From assembly GCA_041920465.1 (NCBI GenBank), contig JBHGXW010000024.1, positions 42,575 through 106,574 on the forward strand: a DNA stretch of 64,000 nucleotides, written 5' to 3'. Positions 1 to 7,643 of the stretch are shown piece by piece. Position 1 is the stretch's first letter, and each line of letters begins with the position of its first letter. The position numbers were made by a program, and so were the translations under genes. The notes beneath the pieces are model-generated. The model made no database searches, was not told the DNA's origin, and worked only from the letters and a program-made list of their open reading frames with translations. The stretch comes from Brevibacillus_H sp041920465. GTDB lineage: Bacteria; Bacillota; Bacilli; Brevibacillales; Brevibacillaceae.

Positions 1-49
1 AGGTTCACCCGCTCCGGCCAAAACATGTCTGTAAAAATTCCAATGCCGA

Positions 50-907
50 TTGTGGTACAATGAAACGACGGATGATTTGACAGGGAAGACGAAGGAGTGG
101 TTGACGTTGGAACATAAAGGCATGCTGCAGAGCCTAACCCATACCTATCACGGCAAAGGCAAACCCGTTGATTATTATCTCAAGCTAAATGAAGACCAAA
201 TCCCGTTGAACGAACTTTTGGGGCAGGATGTAACCATTACATATCTGGGACAGAAAAACTGCATTGCTTGCGGCCGCAAAACGAACAAAACGTTTAACAA
301 CGGATACTGTTATCCCTGTTTTACCCAACTGCCGGAGAATGATTTGTGCATCGTCAAGCCGCATGTGTGCCATTACGACCAGGGAACATGCCGGGATTCA
401 AGCTTCGGAGAAACGTACTGCATGATCCCGCATTACGTGTACCTGGCCGTTTCCAGCGATGTCAAGGTGGGGCTGACCCGCAAAAACAACCAGTTGAAGC
501 GCTGGGTCGATCAGGGAGCGATTCGTGCCATTCCGATTGCCGAGGTGCCGACACGCAGAATGGCCGGGGAACTGGAGGTTCACTTGAGCCAGTACCTTCC
601 GGATAAGACCAATTGGCGCAAAATGTTGAAAGGCGACGTAAACGAAGTCGATCTGCTTGCGCTTCGCGATGAAGTGTACGGGTATTTTCCGGAACAGTTT
701 AAACCGTATCAATTGCGAGAAGATGAATGGGTGGATATTACCTACCCGATGCTGGAGACGCTCGACAAAATCAATTCCATCAGCCTGGACAAGCAGGAAA
801 GCGTCGGAGGCAAGCTGATCGGTGTCAAAGCGCAATACCTGATTTTTGACAAAGGAGTATTCCAGGTCAAAAAACACGCGGGCTATCAAGTGCGGATAAA
901 CATGTAA
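50..907 (+). CDS. DUF2797 family protein
   Basis: A 285-residue protein that I assign to the DUF2797 family, whose biochemical role is not established. Near residues 66-90 it has a Cys-rich knuckle (NCIACG, later YCYPC, then further Cys up to about residue 125) that looks able to bind zinc. The rest is a mixed alpha/beta domain with the motif VGLTRKNN. The start used is TTG at 50, the first possible start after an in-frame stop at 32-34; the upstream bases are few, so a different start cannot be excluded. It probably forms an operon with the small gene at 956. Confidence 0.75.
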   Translation: MWYNETTDDLTGKTKEWLTLEHKGMLQSLTHTYHGKGKPVDYYLKLNEDQIPLNELLGQDVTITYLGQKNCIACGRKTNKTFNNGYCYPCFTQLPENDLCIVKPHVCHYDQGTCRDSSFGETYCMIPHYVYLAVSSDVKVGLTRKNNQLKRWVDQGAIRAIPIAEVPTRRMAGELEVHLSQYLPDKTNWRKMLKGDVNEVDLLALRDEVYGYFPEQFKPYQLREDEWVDITYPMLETLDKINSISLDKQESVGGKLIGVKAQYLIFDKGVFQVKKHAGYQVRINM

Positions 908-955
908 AAGAAGAGCCACAATGATGACAAAAGCACATCCAGGAGGTCGTCAACA

Positions 956-1153
956 GTGGCTGAAAATAAACCGAGCACCAAGCTTCAAAACGAAATCCAA
1001 TACCAAGGGGATTTGGCCGGAGCATTGGACGCGACGGCGAACCGCGAACAGTCTGGATTGCCGTACAGCCCGATTCAAACGATGTGGCAGGTAAACCCCG
1101 GGGCAGAAGCGCTGCCGCGAGACGGAAGCGAAAGGCCAAACCAAAATGAGTAA
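956..1153 (+). CDS. small hypothetical protein
   Basis: A 65-residue, polar, Gln/Asn/Pro-rich protein with no membrane segment and no domain I recognise. It starts at GTG 956, with a strong AGGAGGT site at 941-947. It lies 48 bases after the DUF2797 gene and is followed at once by a hairpin terminator, so it is the last gene of that small operon. The composition suggests a mostly unfolded protein. Function unknown. Confidence 0.6.
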   Translation: MAENKPSTKLQNEIQYQGDLAGALDATANREQSGLPYSPIQTMWQVNPGAEALPRDGSERPNQNE

Positions 1154-1170
1154 TTGAATGATGCGAGAAG

Positions 1171-1204
1171 CCGTTGAATAGCAGAATATTCAACGGTTTT
1201 TTGC
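1171..1204 (+). terminator. rho-independent terminator
   Basis: Inverted repeat CCGTTGAAT / ATTCAACGG (1171-1179 and 1188-1196) with a short loop, followed by a run of T. It ends the DUF2797 operon. Confidence 0.85.
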
Positions 1205-1293
1205 ATTTGCCCCAAAAACCGGATCGTAAATTTGCCAGCTTGATATGCTAAAATGAATAAATAGCTAAATTATCCATAAAGGGGCTAACGACC

Positions 1294-1653
1294 GTGACCA
1301 TCAAAGCATATTTGTACGACAAGTGCGGTACTTGCCGCAAAGCGAAGCAATGGCTGCAACAGGAAAACATTCCGTTTGAAGAGATTCCGATTGTCGAGGC
1401 GCCGCCATCCAAGGAGGAACTGCGAACCATCTGGAAAAACAGCGGCCTTGATTTGAAGAAAATGTTTAACACCAGCGGACAATTTTACCGTGAATTGCAA
1501 TTGAAGGACAAACTGCCTGGCATGAGTGAAGAAGAGATGCTGGATCTGCTTGCTTCCAACGGCAAACTGATCAAGCGGCCGCTTTTGGTCGAAGGCAGCA
1601 AGGTAACCGTCGGCTTCAAGGAAGACGAAATGAACGTCTGGAGGGAGAAGTAG
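1294..1653 (+). CDS. ArsC/Spx-like thioredoxin-fold reductase
   Basis: A 119-residue protein of the ArsC/Spx superfamily, closest in feel to YusI/YffB-type proteins. The N-terminus has the redox-type motif CGTC at residues 11-14 (YDKCGTCRKAK), and the family signature RPLLVEG lies near residue 93. Such proteins are arsenate-reductase-like thiol proteins or Spx-type regulators. The full CxxC and lack of an obvious polymerase-binding extension make an enzyme or electron carrier more likely than Spx itself. Start is GTG 1294 with AAAGGGG upstream. The stop is directly followed by the ATG of the aminotransferase. Confidence 0.75.
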   Translation: MTIKAYLYDKCGTCRKAKQWLQQENIPFEEIPIVEAPPSKEELRTIWKNSGLDLKKMFNTSGQFYRELQLKDKLPGMSEEEMLDLLASNGKLIKRPLLVEGSKVTVGFKEDEMNVWREK

Positions 1654-2838
1654 ATGTGCCCTCGCCAGCCTTCCAAACGACTTGAGAAACTAAGCTCTGC
1701 CATTTTTACCGAGATGGCGATACGCAAACGGGAAGTGGCAGAGCGCATGCAAGTGATCGACCTTGGCATTGGCAGTCCTGATAAACCGCCTGCTATTTAT
1801 TTGCGGGAACGGTTGGCGGAAGCGGTAAAAAGCCCTGATGTATACGGCTATCCCGGTTCAGAAGGCTCTCCCCGTTTTCGCGAACAGGTGGCGAAGTGGT
1901 ATCAATTCCGGTTTGGCGTTGAGCTGGACCCGTTGACAGAAGTACATTCCCTGATGGGTTCCCAAGACGGGCTTGCCCATATGGCCATGGCATGGGCGGA
2001 CCCGGGTGATGTGGTTCTGGTGCCTGATCCCGGCTATCCGATTTATGCGGGAAGCGTCTACCTGGCAGGGGCCGAGCTGTATCCGATGCCGCTTCGTGCC
2101 GAGAATCGGTTTCTGCCCGATTTGGAGGCAATTCCGCATGAGATCAGGCAGCGGGCCAAATTCATGATTCTTAATTATCCGAATAATCCCGTTTCGGCTG
2201 TCGCACCGCTGTCTTTCTTCGAGCAGCTGGTAAAGTTCGCCAAGCAGCATGAGATTATTGTGGTTCATGACCTGGCTTATTCGGAGATGGCTTTTGACGG
2301 GTATCGCCCGCCAAGCTTTTTACAGGCAGCGGGAGCGAAGGAAGTAGGAATCGAGTTCAATTCATTTTCCAAAAGTTTTAACATGGCAGGATGCAGAGTT
2401 GCATATGTAGTAGGGAACAGCGAGATCATCCGGCCGCTTGCTGTCGTCAAATCCAACATTGATTACGGTGTCTTCCATGCCGTTCAGGAGATGGCGATTG
2501 CTGCTTTGGAAGCGGATATGTCGGGGGAGCATCCGAATCAGACGAGTGCGATCTACCAAAAAAGAAGGGATGTACTGCTTTCCGCCTTGGCCCGCATCGG
2601 TTGGCAGATTGAACCTCCAAAGGCTACGATGTTCGTCTGGGCACCCATTCCCGCCGGATGGACCTCGCGCGAATTTGCTTTTGCCCTTTTGGAGAAGGCG
2701 GGGGTTGTTGTGATTCCGGGAAGCGCGTTTGGTGCAGAAGGAGAAGGGTACGTCAGAATTGCCCTTGTGCAGGATGGCGAAATTCTCGAAGAAGCGGCCC
2801 GGCGAATGGAAGCAAGCGGCTTGTTGCAAAAATCGTAA
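1654..2838 (+). CDS. class I/II PLP-dependent aminotransferase
   Basis: A 394-residue aminotransferase of fold type I. Visible motifs are the substrate loop LGIGSPD near residue 32, the NYPNNPVSA motif near 170-178 that binds the cofactor, HDLAYSE near 207, and the Schiff-base lysine in SFSKSFNMAG near 235. The overall pattern resembles LL-diaminopimelate aminotransferases and the methionine-salvage enzyme MtnE, so the substrate is uncertain. The ATG abuts the stop of the preceding ArsC-like gene, implying co-transcription. Confidence 0.85.
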   Translation: MCPRQPSKRLEKLSSAIFTEMAIRKREVAERMQVIDLGIGSPDKPPAIYLRERLAEAVKSPDVYGYPGSEGSPRFREQVAKWYQFRFGVELDPLTEVHSLMGSQDGLAHMAMAWADPGDVVLVPDPGYPIYAGSVYLAGAELYPMPLRAENRFLPDLEAIPHEIRQRAKFMILNYPNNPVSAVAPLSFFEQLVKFAKQHEIIVVHDLAYSEMAFDGYRPPSFLQAAGAKEVGIEFNSFSKSFNMAGCRVAYVVGNSEIIRPLAVVKSNIDYGVFHAVQEMAIAALEADMSGEHPNQTSAIYQKRRDVLLSALARIGWQIEPPKATMFVWAPIPAGWTSREFAFALLEKAGVVVIPGSAFGAEGEGYVRIALVQDGEILEEAARRMEASGLLQKS

Positions 2839-2934
2839 CGTATGCATGACATGGGTATAAGCCAATCTGCCAAAGGGCAAGCTGATAAATGGTGGCTAGA
2901 CACAGACTATAATAAAAATAATTACTACATTGTA

Positions 2935-2964
2935 TTGACTATAAACTAGCTGGTTTGATATGAT
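2935..2964 (+). promoter_or_regulatory. sigma-A promoter of the peroxiredoxin gene
   Basis: TTGACT at 2935-2940 and TATGAT at 2959-2964 with an 18-base spacer, about 50 bases before the ykuU start. The region upstream is AT-rich. Confidence 0.65.
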
Positions 2965-3011
2965 GTAGACTGTAAGAACGATCACATGAGAATATAAGGA
3001 GGTTGTTACAT

Positions 3012-3560
3012 ATGGCACAACGTTTAGTAGGCTTGCCAGCACCCGATTTTACAATGGAAACAGCTTTAGGAAACGGCAAAGATTTCGGCAAAGTTTCCCT
3101 TTCTGATTACAAAGGCAAATGGTTAGTGCTTTTCTTCTATCCGCTTGACTTCACCTTCGTTTGCCCAACTGAAATTATCGCTTTCTCCGATGCAATTGAA
3201 GATTTCAAAGATCTCGATGCAGAAGTACTCGGTGTTTCTGTTGACTCCATCCACTCTCACCGCGCATGGATCAACACTCCGCGTGACCAAAACGGTCTTG
3301 GCGGCTTGAACTACCCGCTTGCTGCTGACTTCAACAAAACAGTAGCACGTGCATACGGCGTTCTTGACGAAGAAGCAGGCGTGGCTTTCCGCGGTCTGTT
3401 CATCATCGATCCGGAAGGCATTCTCCGCTACCAAGTGGTAACTGACCTCAACATCGGACGTTCTAACGATGAGACTCTCCGTGTTCTTCAAGCACTTCAA
3501 TCCGGTGGTCTCTGCCCGGCTAACTGGCGCCCAGGTCAAAAACACCTTGTAGCGAAGTAA
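3012..3560 (+). CDS. ykuU: 2-Cys peroxiredoxin (YkuU type)
   Basis: A 182-residue AhpC/Prx1-type peroxiredoxin that reduces hydrogen peroxide and alkyl peroxides in the cytosol. The peroxidatic cysteine is in FVCPTE near residue 50, and the resolving cysteine is in GGLCPANW near residue 168. The ATG at 3012 follows AAGGAGGT (2997-3003) at good spacing, so the upstream in-frame TTG at 3003 is rejected. The next gene encodes a YkuV-like thioredoxin-fold protein, the same pairing as ykuU-ykuV in Bacillus subtilis, so the two likely act as peroxidase and thiol partner. Codon use looks like that of a highly expressed gene. Confidence 0.9.
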   Translation: MAQRLVGLPAPDFTMETALGNGKDFGKVSLSDYKGKWLVLFFYPLDFTFVCPTEIIAFSDAIEDFKDLDAEVLGVSVDSIHSHRAWINTPRDQNGLGGLNYPLAADFNKTVARAYGVLDEEAGVAFRGLFIIDPEGILRYQVVTDLNIGRSNDETLRVLQALQSGGLCPANWRPGQKHLVAK

Positions 3561-3596
3561 TCGCTCTTCTGTTAAATGAAGGATATAACAAGCATA

Positions 3597-3630
3597 AAGG
3601 ATCTAACCCACTGTTAGATCCTTTTTTTCC
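3597..3630 (+). terminator. rho-independent terminator
   Basis: AAGGATCTAAC / GTTAGATCCTT hairpin with a CCACT loop and a T run. It lies between ykuU and ykuV, so part of the ykuU transcripts should stop here. Confidence 0.85.
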
Positions 3631-3664
3631 ACCTTCAGAAAGTATAAAAAGGAGTGGTTGAAAA

Positions 3665-4117
3665 ATGCGCTTACGTGAAGAGTTACCTGATTTCCCCGGA
3701 ATTACCGAGTGGGTGAACGGACAGGTAAGCAAGGCAGACCTGGCGGGAAAACCTGTCCTTGTTCACTTTTGGTCGGTTAGCTGCTATATGTGCAAAGAAT
3801 CTCTTCCGCAGATCAACGAGTGGCGTGAGAAGTATGCGGCAAACGGTCTTCGTGTGATCGGCGTCCACATGCCGCGCTCCGAGGCTGACACCAACATCGA
3901 GACAATCAAGGAAACGATTGCGCAGTATCAGTTGACTCATCCGATCGCTGTTGACAACGATATGACAACAACGGACGCGTTCCAAAACGAGTACGTGCCT
4001 GCCTATTACCTGTTTGATGAATCCCTTCAGCTTCGTCATTTCCAAGCAGGCGAGAAAGGACTTAATCTCGTGAAAAAACGTTTACATCGAATTTTAGGAA
4101 TTGAAGAGGAAAACTAG
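3665..4117 (+). CDS. ykuV: thiol-disulfide oxidoreductase (YkuV type)
   Basis: A 150-residue thioredoxin-fold protein of the TlpA/redoxin group without a signal peptide. The active-site motif is CYMC near residues 39-42, in FWSVSCYMCKE. The stretches VHMPRSE, FQNEYVPAYYLFD and LRHFQAGE match what I remember of Bacillus YkuV. It probably reduces disulfides in the cytosol, perhaps those of the adjacent peroxiredoxin. It starts at ATG 3665 after AAGGAG and sits behind a terminator, so it may depend on read-through or a promoter of its own. Confidence 0.88.
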   Translation: MRLREELPDFPGITEWVNGQVSKADLAGKPVLVHFWSVSCYMCKESLPQINEWREKYAANGLRVIGVHMPRSEADTNIETIKETIAQYQLTHPIAVDNDMTTTDAFQNEYVPAYYLFDESLQLRHFQAGEKGLNLVKKRLHRILGIEEEN

Positions 4118-4177
4118 AATGTTTGTCCAATACTAAGAGGGAAGGCATCTGACAGATCAATAGGAGGAGTTTAGAAA

Positions 4178-4558
4178 ATGGAATTTCCAAAAGAGCTTCG
4201 TTATAGCGAAGAACACGAATGGGTACGCGTTGAAGGAAACAAAGCCTATGTCGGAATTACTGAATTTGCCCAATCCGAGCTTGGAGATATCGTTTTTGTA
4301 GAGTTGCCGGAAGTAGGCGCTACTCTTAAACAAGATGAACCATTCGGCAGCGTTGAATCCGTTAAAACTGTTTCCGAATTGTACGCTCCTGTCAGCGGCA
4401 AGGTCGTGGAAGTAAACGGCGCCCTCGAGAGCGAACCGGAATTGGTGAACTCTTCACCTTACGATAAAGCATGGATGATCGTCGTGGAAATGTCTGATTC
4501 CAGCGAGCTTGATAAGCTGATGGATGCGGCTAAATACGAAGCAATGGTAAAAGAATAG
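4178..4558 (+). CDS. gcvH: glycine cleavage system H protein
   Basis: A 126-residue H protein, full length for the family. It carries the lipoyl arm that shuttles the aminomethyl group between the P, T and L proteins during glycine breakdown. In Bacillales it is also the entry point for lipoate assembly. The lipoylated lysine is Lys63 in SVESVKTVSE, and the N-terminal signature YSEEHEWV is intact. A strong AGGAGG site precedes ATG 4178. The other gcv genes are not adjacent, which is common for Firmicutes. Confidence 0.95.
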   Translation: MEFPKELRYSEEHEWVRVEGNKAYVGITEFAQSELGDIVFVELPEVGATLKQDEPFGSVESVKTVSELYAPVSGKVVEVNGALESEPELVNSSPYDKAWMIVVEMSDSSELDKLMDAAKYEAMVKE

Positions 4559-4570
4559 AGCAAGGAATGA

Positions 4571-4598
4571 AAAAGATCGGGCGAATCCGGTCTTTTTT
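4571..4598 (+). terminator. rho-independent terminator
   Basis: AAAAGATCGG / CCGGTCTTTT hairpin (one G-U pair) followed by T residues, directly after gcvH. Confidence 0.8.
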
Positions 4599-4844
4599 GC
4601 ACTGTCAGGAAGCTGACCGACCTTAGCGGAGAGGTTTTTCCTTATATTGTCATACTAGTCAGATAAATACTGGTCAATCTTTTTGTTTTTCGATAAGATA
4701 ATAAATAGAGTCAGAAACATTGAGATGTTGGATGAAATGGTATCTTTTTCGACTAGCGATCCTGTGGGCAGTCCTATACAATCAATACATGATAAGTCTG
4801 GACATTCACTTATCATTTTTGTTTTTATGGGAAGGAGAAGAGCT

Positions 4845-5276
4845 ATGAGCTTTTGTTGTGGAGCCAATATGATTGGTTCGATTGGCAGCGTACGCCATGA
4901 CGCAATCATTGTGCATAACGTCCCTATCATGTATTGTCCCGTTTGTAACCGCGCGGATGTTCATCCATCTGTTGAGGCTGAATATGAGATTTTAGTGGAA
5001 TACGCCTTGGGAGATAAAGCGAGCGAGATCGATTTTAGCGACTTCGTAAGTGTTGACAATAAGCAGGATTTATTCGAAAATTGTACAATGACCGATGAAG
5101 GCAGCTACAGTGAAGTGTTGAAACAACAAATCGACATTGCACTTGATCTTCTGGGTGTTGCCAAACAACTGGATGACGAAGTATGGAAGGAAGCTCTGAA
5201 ATACCGGTTGCAAAGGCTAAGCGAACGTTTGCGTGATTATAATAGACGTATGGAAACAACACGTCGCAGTGCATAA
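4845..5276 (+). CDS. unrecognised Cys-motif protein
   Basis: A 143-residue protein I cannot name. The N-terminus has MSFCCG at residues 4-5 and YCPVCN near residues 29-32, so CC plus CxxC could bind zinc as in YgiT/MqsA-type fingers. The C-terminal half (from about residue 85) is helical and charged, with IDIALDLLGVAKQLDD and an Arg-rich end. The start at ATG 4845 is chosen because of the GGAAGGAGAAG site just upstream and because the extra 54 residues from an earlier in-frame ATG (4683) look non-coding. It is monocistronic between two terminators. Confidence 0.6.
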   Translation: MSFCCGANMIGSIGSVRHDAIIVHNVPIMYCPVCNRADVHPSVEAEYEILVEYALGDKASEIDFSDFVSVDNKQDLFENCTMTDEGSYSEVLKQQIDIALDLLGVAKQLDDEVWKEALKYRLQRLSERLRDYNRRMETTRRSA

Positions 5277-5361
5277 TAGTCTTGCATTTGTGTAACCGGG
5301 AACTCGCTTGAGATGGAGCCCATCAAAGAGATTGCATGCATGTTTGGGAGGATTGTGCACC

Positions 5362-5751
5362 ATGTTTAATTTGCGAGGCGTTCATCATATCGCCCTTAAT
5401 TGCCGCAATGTGATGAAGGTAGCTGACTTTTTCCAAGAGATCCTGGAAGTTCCCATCGATTTGAACAATGCTGAAGAAGGAGAACCTGTTTACTTCCATA
5501 TAGGCAGCCATACCCGAATCGGGCTTCACCATCGGGAAGAGGATGGAAAAAACGGTGTAGGACAAGTAGACCACATAGCTTTCTCTGTTTCTACCAGGGA
5601 TGAGTTGGATTATCTGGTTGATAAATTGGAAGCCAACAACATCTGCTACCGCGGTCCGATTGAACGTCCTACCAGCTTCAATCTCTACTTTGAAACACCG
5701 GATGGACACCATTTAGAGGTACGTTTAGACCGAGACGAAAACGATGAATAA
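5362..5751 (+). CDS. VOC family (glyoxalase-like) protein
   Basis: A 129-residue protein with the vicinal-oxygen-chelate fold. It shows paired beta-alpha-beta units starting with GVHHIALNC (residue 6 on) and VDHIAFSV near residue 70, and ends with ETPDGHHLEVRL, which supplies the typical metal-binding Glu. Members include glyoxalase I, dioxygenases and resistance proteins; nothing here fixes the substrate. The ATG at 5362 has GGGAGGA upstream (5346-5352), so a longer reading from 5308 is rejected. Confidence 0.8.
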   Translation: MFNLRGVHHIALNCRNVMKVADFFQEILEVPIDLNNAEEGEPVYFHIGSHTRIGLHHREEDGKNGVGQVDHIAFSVSTRDELDYLVDKLEANNICYRGPIERPTSFNLYFETPDGHHLEVRLDRDENDE

Positions 5752-5756
5752 AGGAG

Positions 5757-5785
5757 AGGCAGTTGATTGCTCAACTGCCTTTTTC
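5757..5785 (+). terminator. rho-independent terminator
   Basis: Perfect AGGCAGTTGA / TCAACTGCCT stem with a TTGC loop followed by TTTTT. Confidence 0.9.
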
Positions 5786-5921
5786 ATTTCTTAGCTTTTT
5801 GTCAAAAAATATTTCATCAGCCTGACAATTGCTGACACAGCTTCTGAAAGCTCGCCAAAGGATTCGACTTCGCTCCTGCCGAACCTTCAGCATAACACGA
5901 AAGCTGGACGGAGGGATCGGG

Positions 5922-6275
5922 ATGAAAAGATCAATTCAGACGCTGTTGCAGCAATTTATTGAACGGGTAAATCACAAAACTTTTTTACAGGTGGTAACCC
6001 GAAACTGGATCCGAAGTGTTGGGGTCATGGTGAAAGACCGCAATCAAGCGTATTCTCTCATGTTCCGCGGAGATCATGCCGAGTTTAAGCCCTGGCAGGA
6101 CAATTATGAGTACGATATGCTGGTTCGCGGCAATGAACAGGATATTTGGCTGTTTTTTCAAGGAGACGAATTGGCTTACGTGCACGTCCGTCAGAGAATC
6201 GAAACGATCGGCTCTGTCAGGGATCAACTGAAACTGGACACCCTTTTGCGCTTGACAGGCCAACAGACAAGTTGA
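5922..6275 (+). CDS. hypothetical protein, possible SCP2-like fold
   Basis: A 117-residue soluble protein. The pattern of short strands (AYSLMFRGDHAEF, YDMLVRGNEQDIWLFFQGD) followed by a C-terminal helix region recalls SCP2-like lipid-binding domains, but this is by feel only. The ATG at 5922 follows CGGAGGGA, which decides the start over earlier in-frame codons. It stands alone between the VOC gene and the aldo/keto reductase. Confidence 0.55.
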   Translation: MKRSIQTLLQQFIERVNHKTFLQVVTRNWIRSVGVMVKDRNQAYSLMFRGDHAEFKPWQDNYEYDMLVRGNEQDIWLFFQGDELAYVHVRQRIETIGSVRDQLKLDTLLRLTGQQTS

Positions 6276-6598
6276 TTTCGGAGTTGATCGGCTGAACACG
6301 CCAATCGCGCCAACAGGCTGATCCGGGAGTGTCTCCCCCGTTACCAAGAGAAAGGTTTACCAAATCTTTTTAGCCTTGTGTCCGGTTGAACCCCACGTCC
6401 CTTGAGATGTGGGGTCTTCTCACGTTTTTTGGCCCCATCCGTCGCCAAGGAAACCATGCGGGGGGTTCGGGGGCGATAGGCATTCACGATTTTGCTAAGA
6501 ATCTGTGACAATGAGCTTTTGCTGCAGGCTTTTAGCGAGTTGAAACGGACTTCGTATTTTCTGACTATGGTATAATTCAGGGAGGAGTGGTGAAAAAA
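6276..6598. other. intergenic region with hairpin and extended -10 promoter
   Basis: No gene is visible in these 323 bases. The region holds an ACCCCAC / GTGGGGT hairpin at 6390-6415 (see findings: it resembles an IS200/IS605 end). An extended -10 promoter, TGG-TATAAT at 6568-6576, lies just upstream of the aldo/keto reductase. The rest shows nothing I can assign. Confidence 0.5.
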
Positions 6599-7609
6599 AT
6601 GGAAAAACGCCAGCTTGGCAGAACAGGACTGAGGGTATCGCCTCTGGGTTTTGGCGCCATGCATTTGCCGAAATTGACACAGGAAGAAGCGAACCGGGTC
6701 CTGAATTACGCCCTTGACCGGGGGATTACCTACATCGATACTGCGGCTGGGTACGGCGACAGCGAAGAAAAGCTGGGCAAAGCGATCAAGTCGAGACGCG
6801 ATGAATATGTATTGGCAACCAAGACAGCCAAACGATCCTACAGGGAAGCCAAAACGGAGATAGAAGCAAGTTTGCGCCAATTGGGCACGGACCATATTGA
6901 TATTCTGCAAATCCATTACGTCAATTATATCAAGGAATACCGTGAAGTGTTGTCACCGGACGGGGCGATTCGTGCCGCAGAAGAGCTGAAGGCCAAAGGA
7001 TATATCGGCCATATCGGCATTACGGGACACCGTCCGGAGCTTTTGGCTAAATGGATTGAGCAATATCCGTTTGATACGGTCCTGTTTCATTTGAGTATGG
7101 CGCAACCGTTTGCCAGAAAGGAGTTGATGCCGACAGCAGAACGCCTGGATGTCGGCATGATTGCGATGAAACCATTGTCGGGAGCGTTTCTTTCCCATGT
7201 AAAGGAAGCACTTCGCTATTCGTACGATTCACCAGCCCATGTCATATTATCCGGAATGAAAAGCATATCAGACGTCGATATGAACCTTTCTGTCTTTCAA
7301 CAAGCAGTGGACGGGGAAGAAAGCAAAGATCTCACCCGTATGGCAGAAGGTCTGGATGAACACGGCTGCCGACGCTGCAATTACTGCTCGTGTCCGCTAG
7401 GCATTCGCATACCGGATACGTTGATTCCGTCCCGCTACCGGGAGCGTTACGGGCTTTTGGAGTGGGGAGAAATGCTTTGGCAGCAATCGGCCGCCAAATT
7501 TCAAGAATGTCTGGAGTATGAACCTTGTAAAGAGAAACCGTTATGTGAACAAGCTTGCCCGTATCAGCTGCCCATTCAACAGGAGATTGCCCGATTGCAT
7601 AATACATAA
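6599..7609 (+). CDS. aldo/keto reductase with C-terminal Fe-S type Cys cluster
   Basis: A 336-residue member of the NADPH-dependent aldo/keto reductase superfamily. The barrel signature is seen in LGRTGLRVSPLGFGAMHLP, the Asp/Tyr catalytic region in YIDTAAGYGDSE and the Lys in LATKT. The barrel is followed by a Cys-rich tail (CRRCNYCSCPLG near residue 255, then CKEKPLCEQACP near the end) of the kind that binds 4Fe-4S clusters. The substrate is unknown. Two GTG codons lie upstream (6587, 6590); ATG 6599 is preferred for its spacing from GGAGGA at 6581-6586. Confidence 0.85.
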   Translation: MEKRQLGRTGLRVSPLGFGAMHLPKLTQEEANRVLNYALDRGITYIDTAAGYGDSEEKLGKAIKSRRDEYVLATKTAKRSYREAKTEIEASLRQLGTDHIDILQIHYVNYIKEYREVLSPDGAIRAAEELKAKGYIGHIGITGHRPELLAKWIEQYPFDTVLFHLSMAQPFARKELMPTAERLDVGMIAMKPLSGAFLSHVKEALRYSYDSPAHVILSGMKSISDVDMNLSVFQQAVDGEESKDLTRMAEGLDEHGCRRCNYCSCPLGIRIPDTLIPSRYRERYGLLEWGEMLWQQSAAKFQECLEYEPCKEKPLCEQACPYQLPIQQEIARLHNT

Positions 7610-7643
7610 TCGTTGACGAAGCGAAGCCAAGGGAGGATGAGAA

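Noticed and set aside
398..919. A 173-codon minus-strand frame opposite the DUF2797 gene
   Set aside because: Shadow of a clear coding gene; no ribosome site and no family match.
2905..2930. Possible PerR box before the peroxiredoxin gene
   Set aside because: The AT-rich stretch has TATAAT and AATTA but does not form the symmetrical 7-1-7 PerR site.
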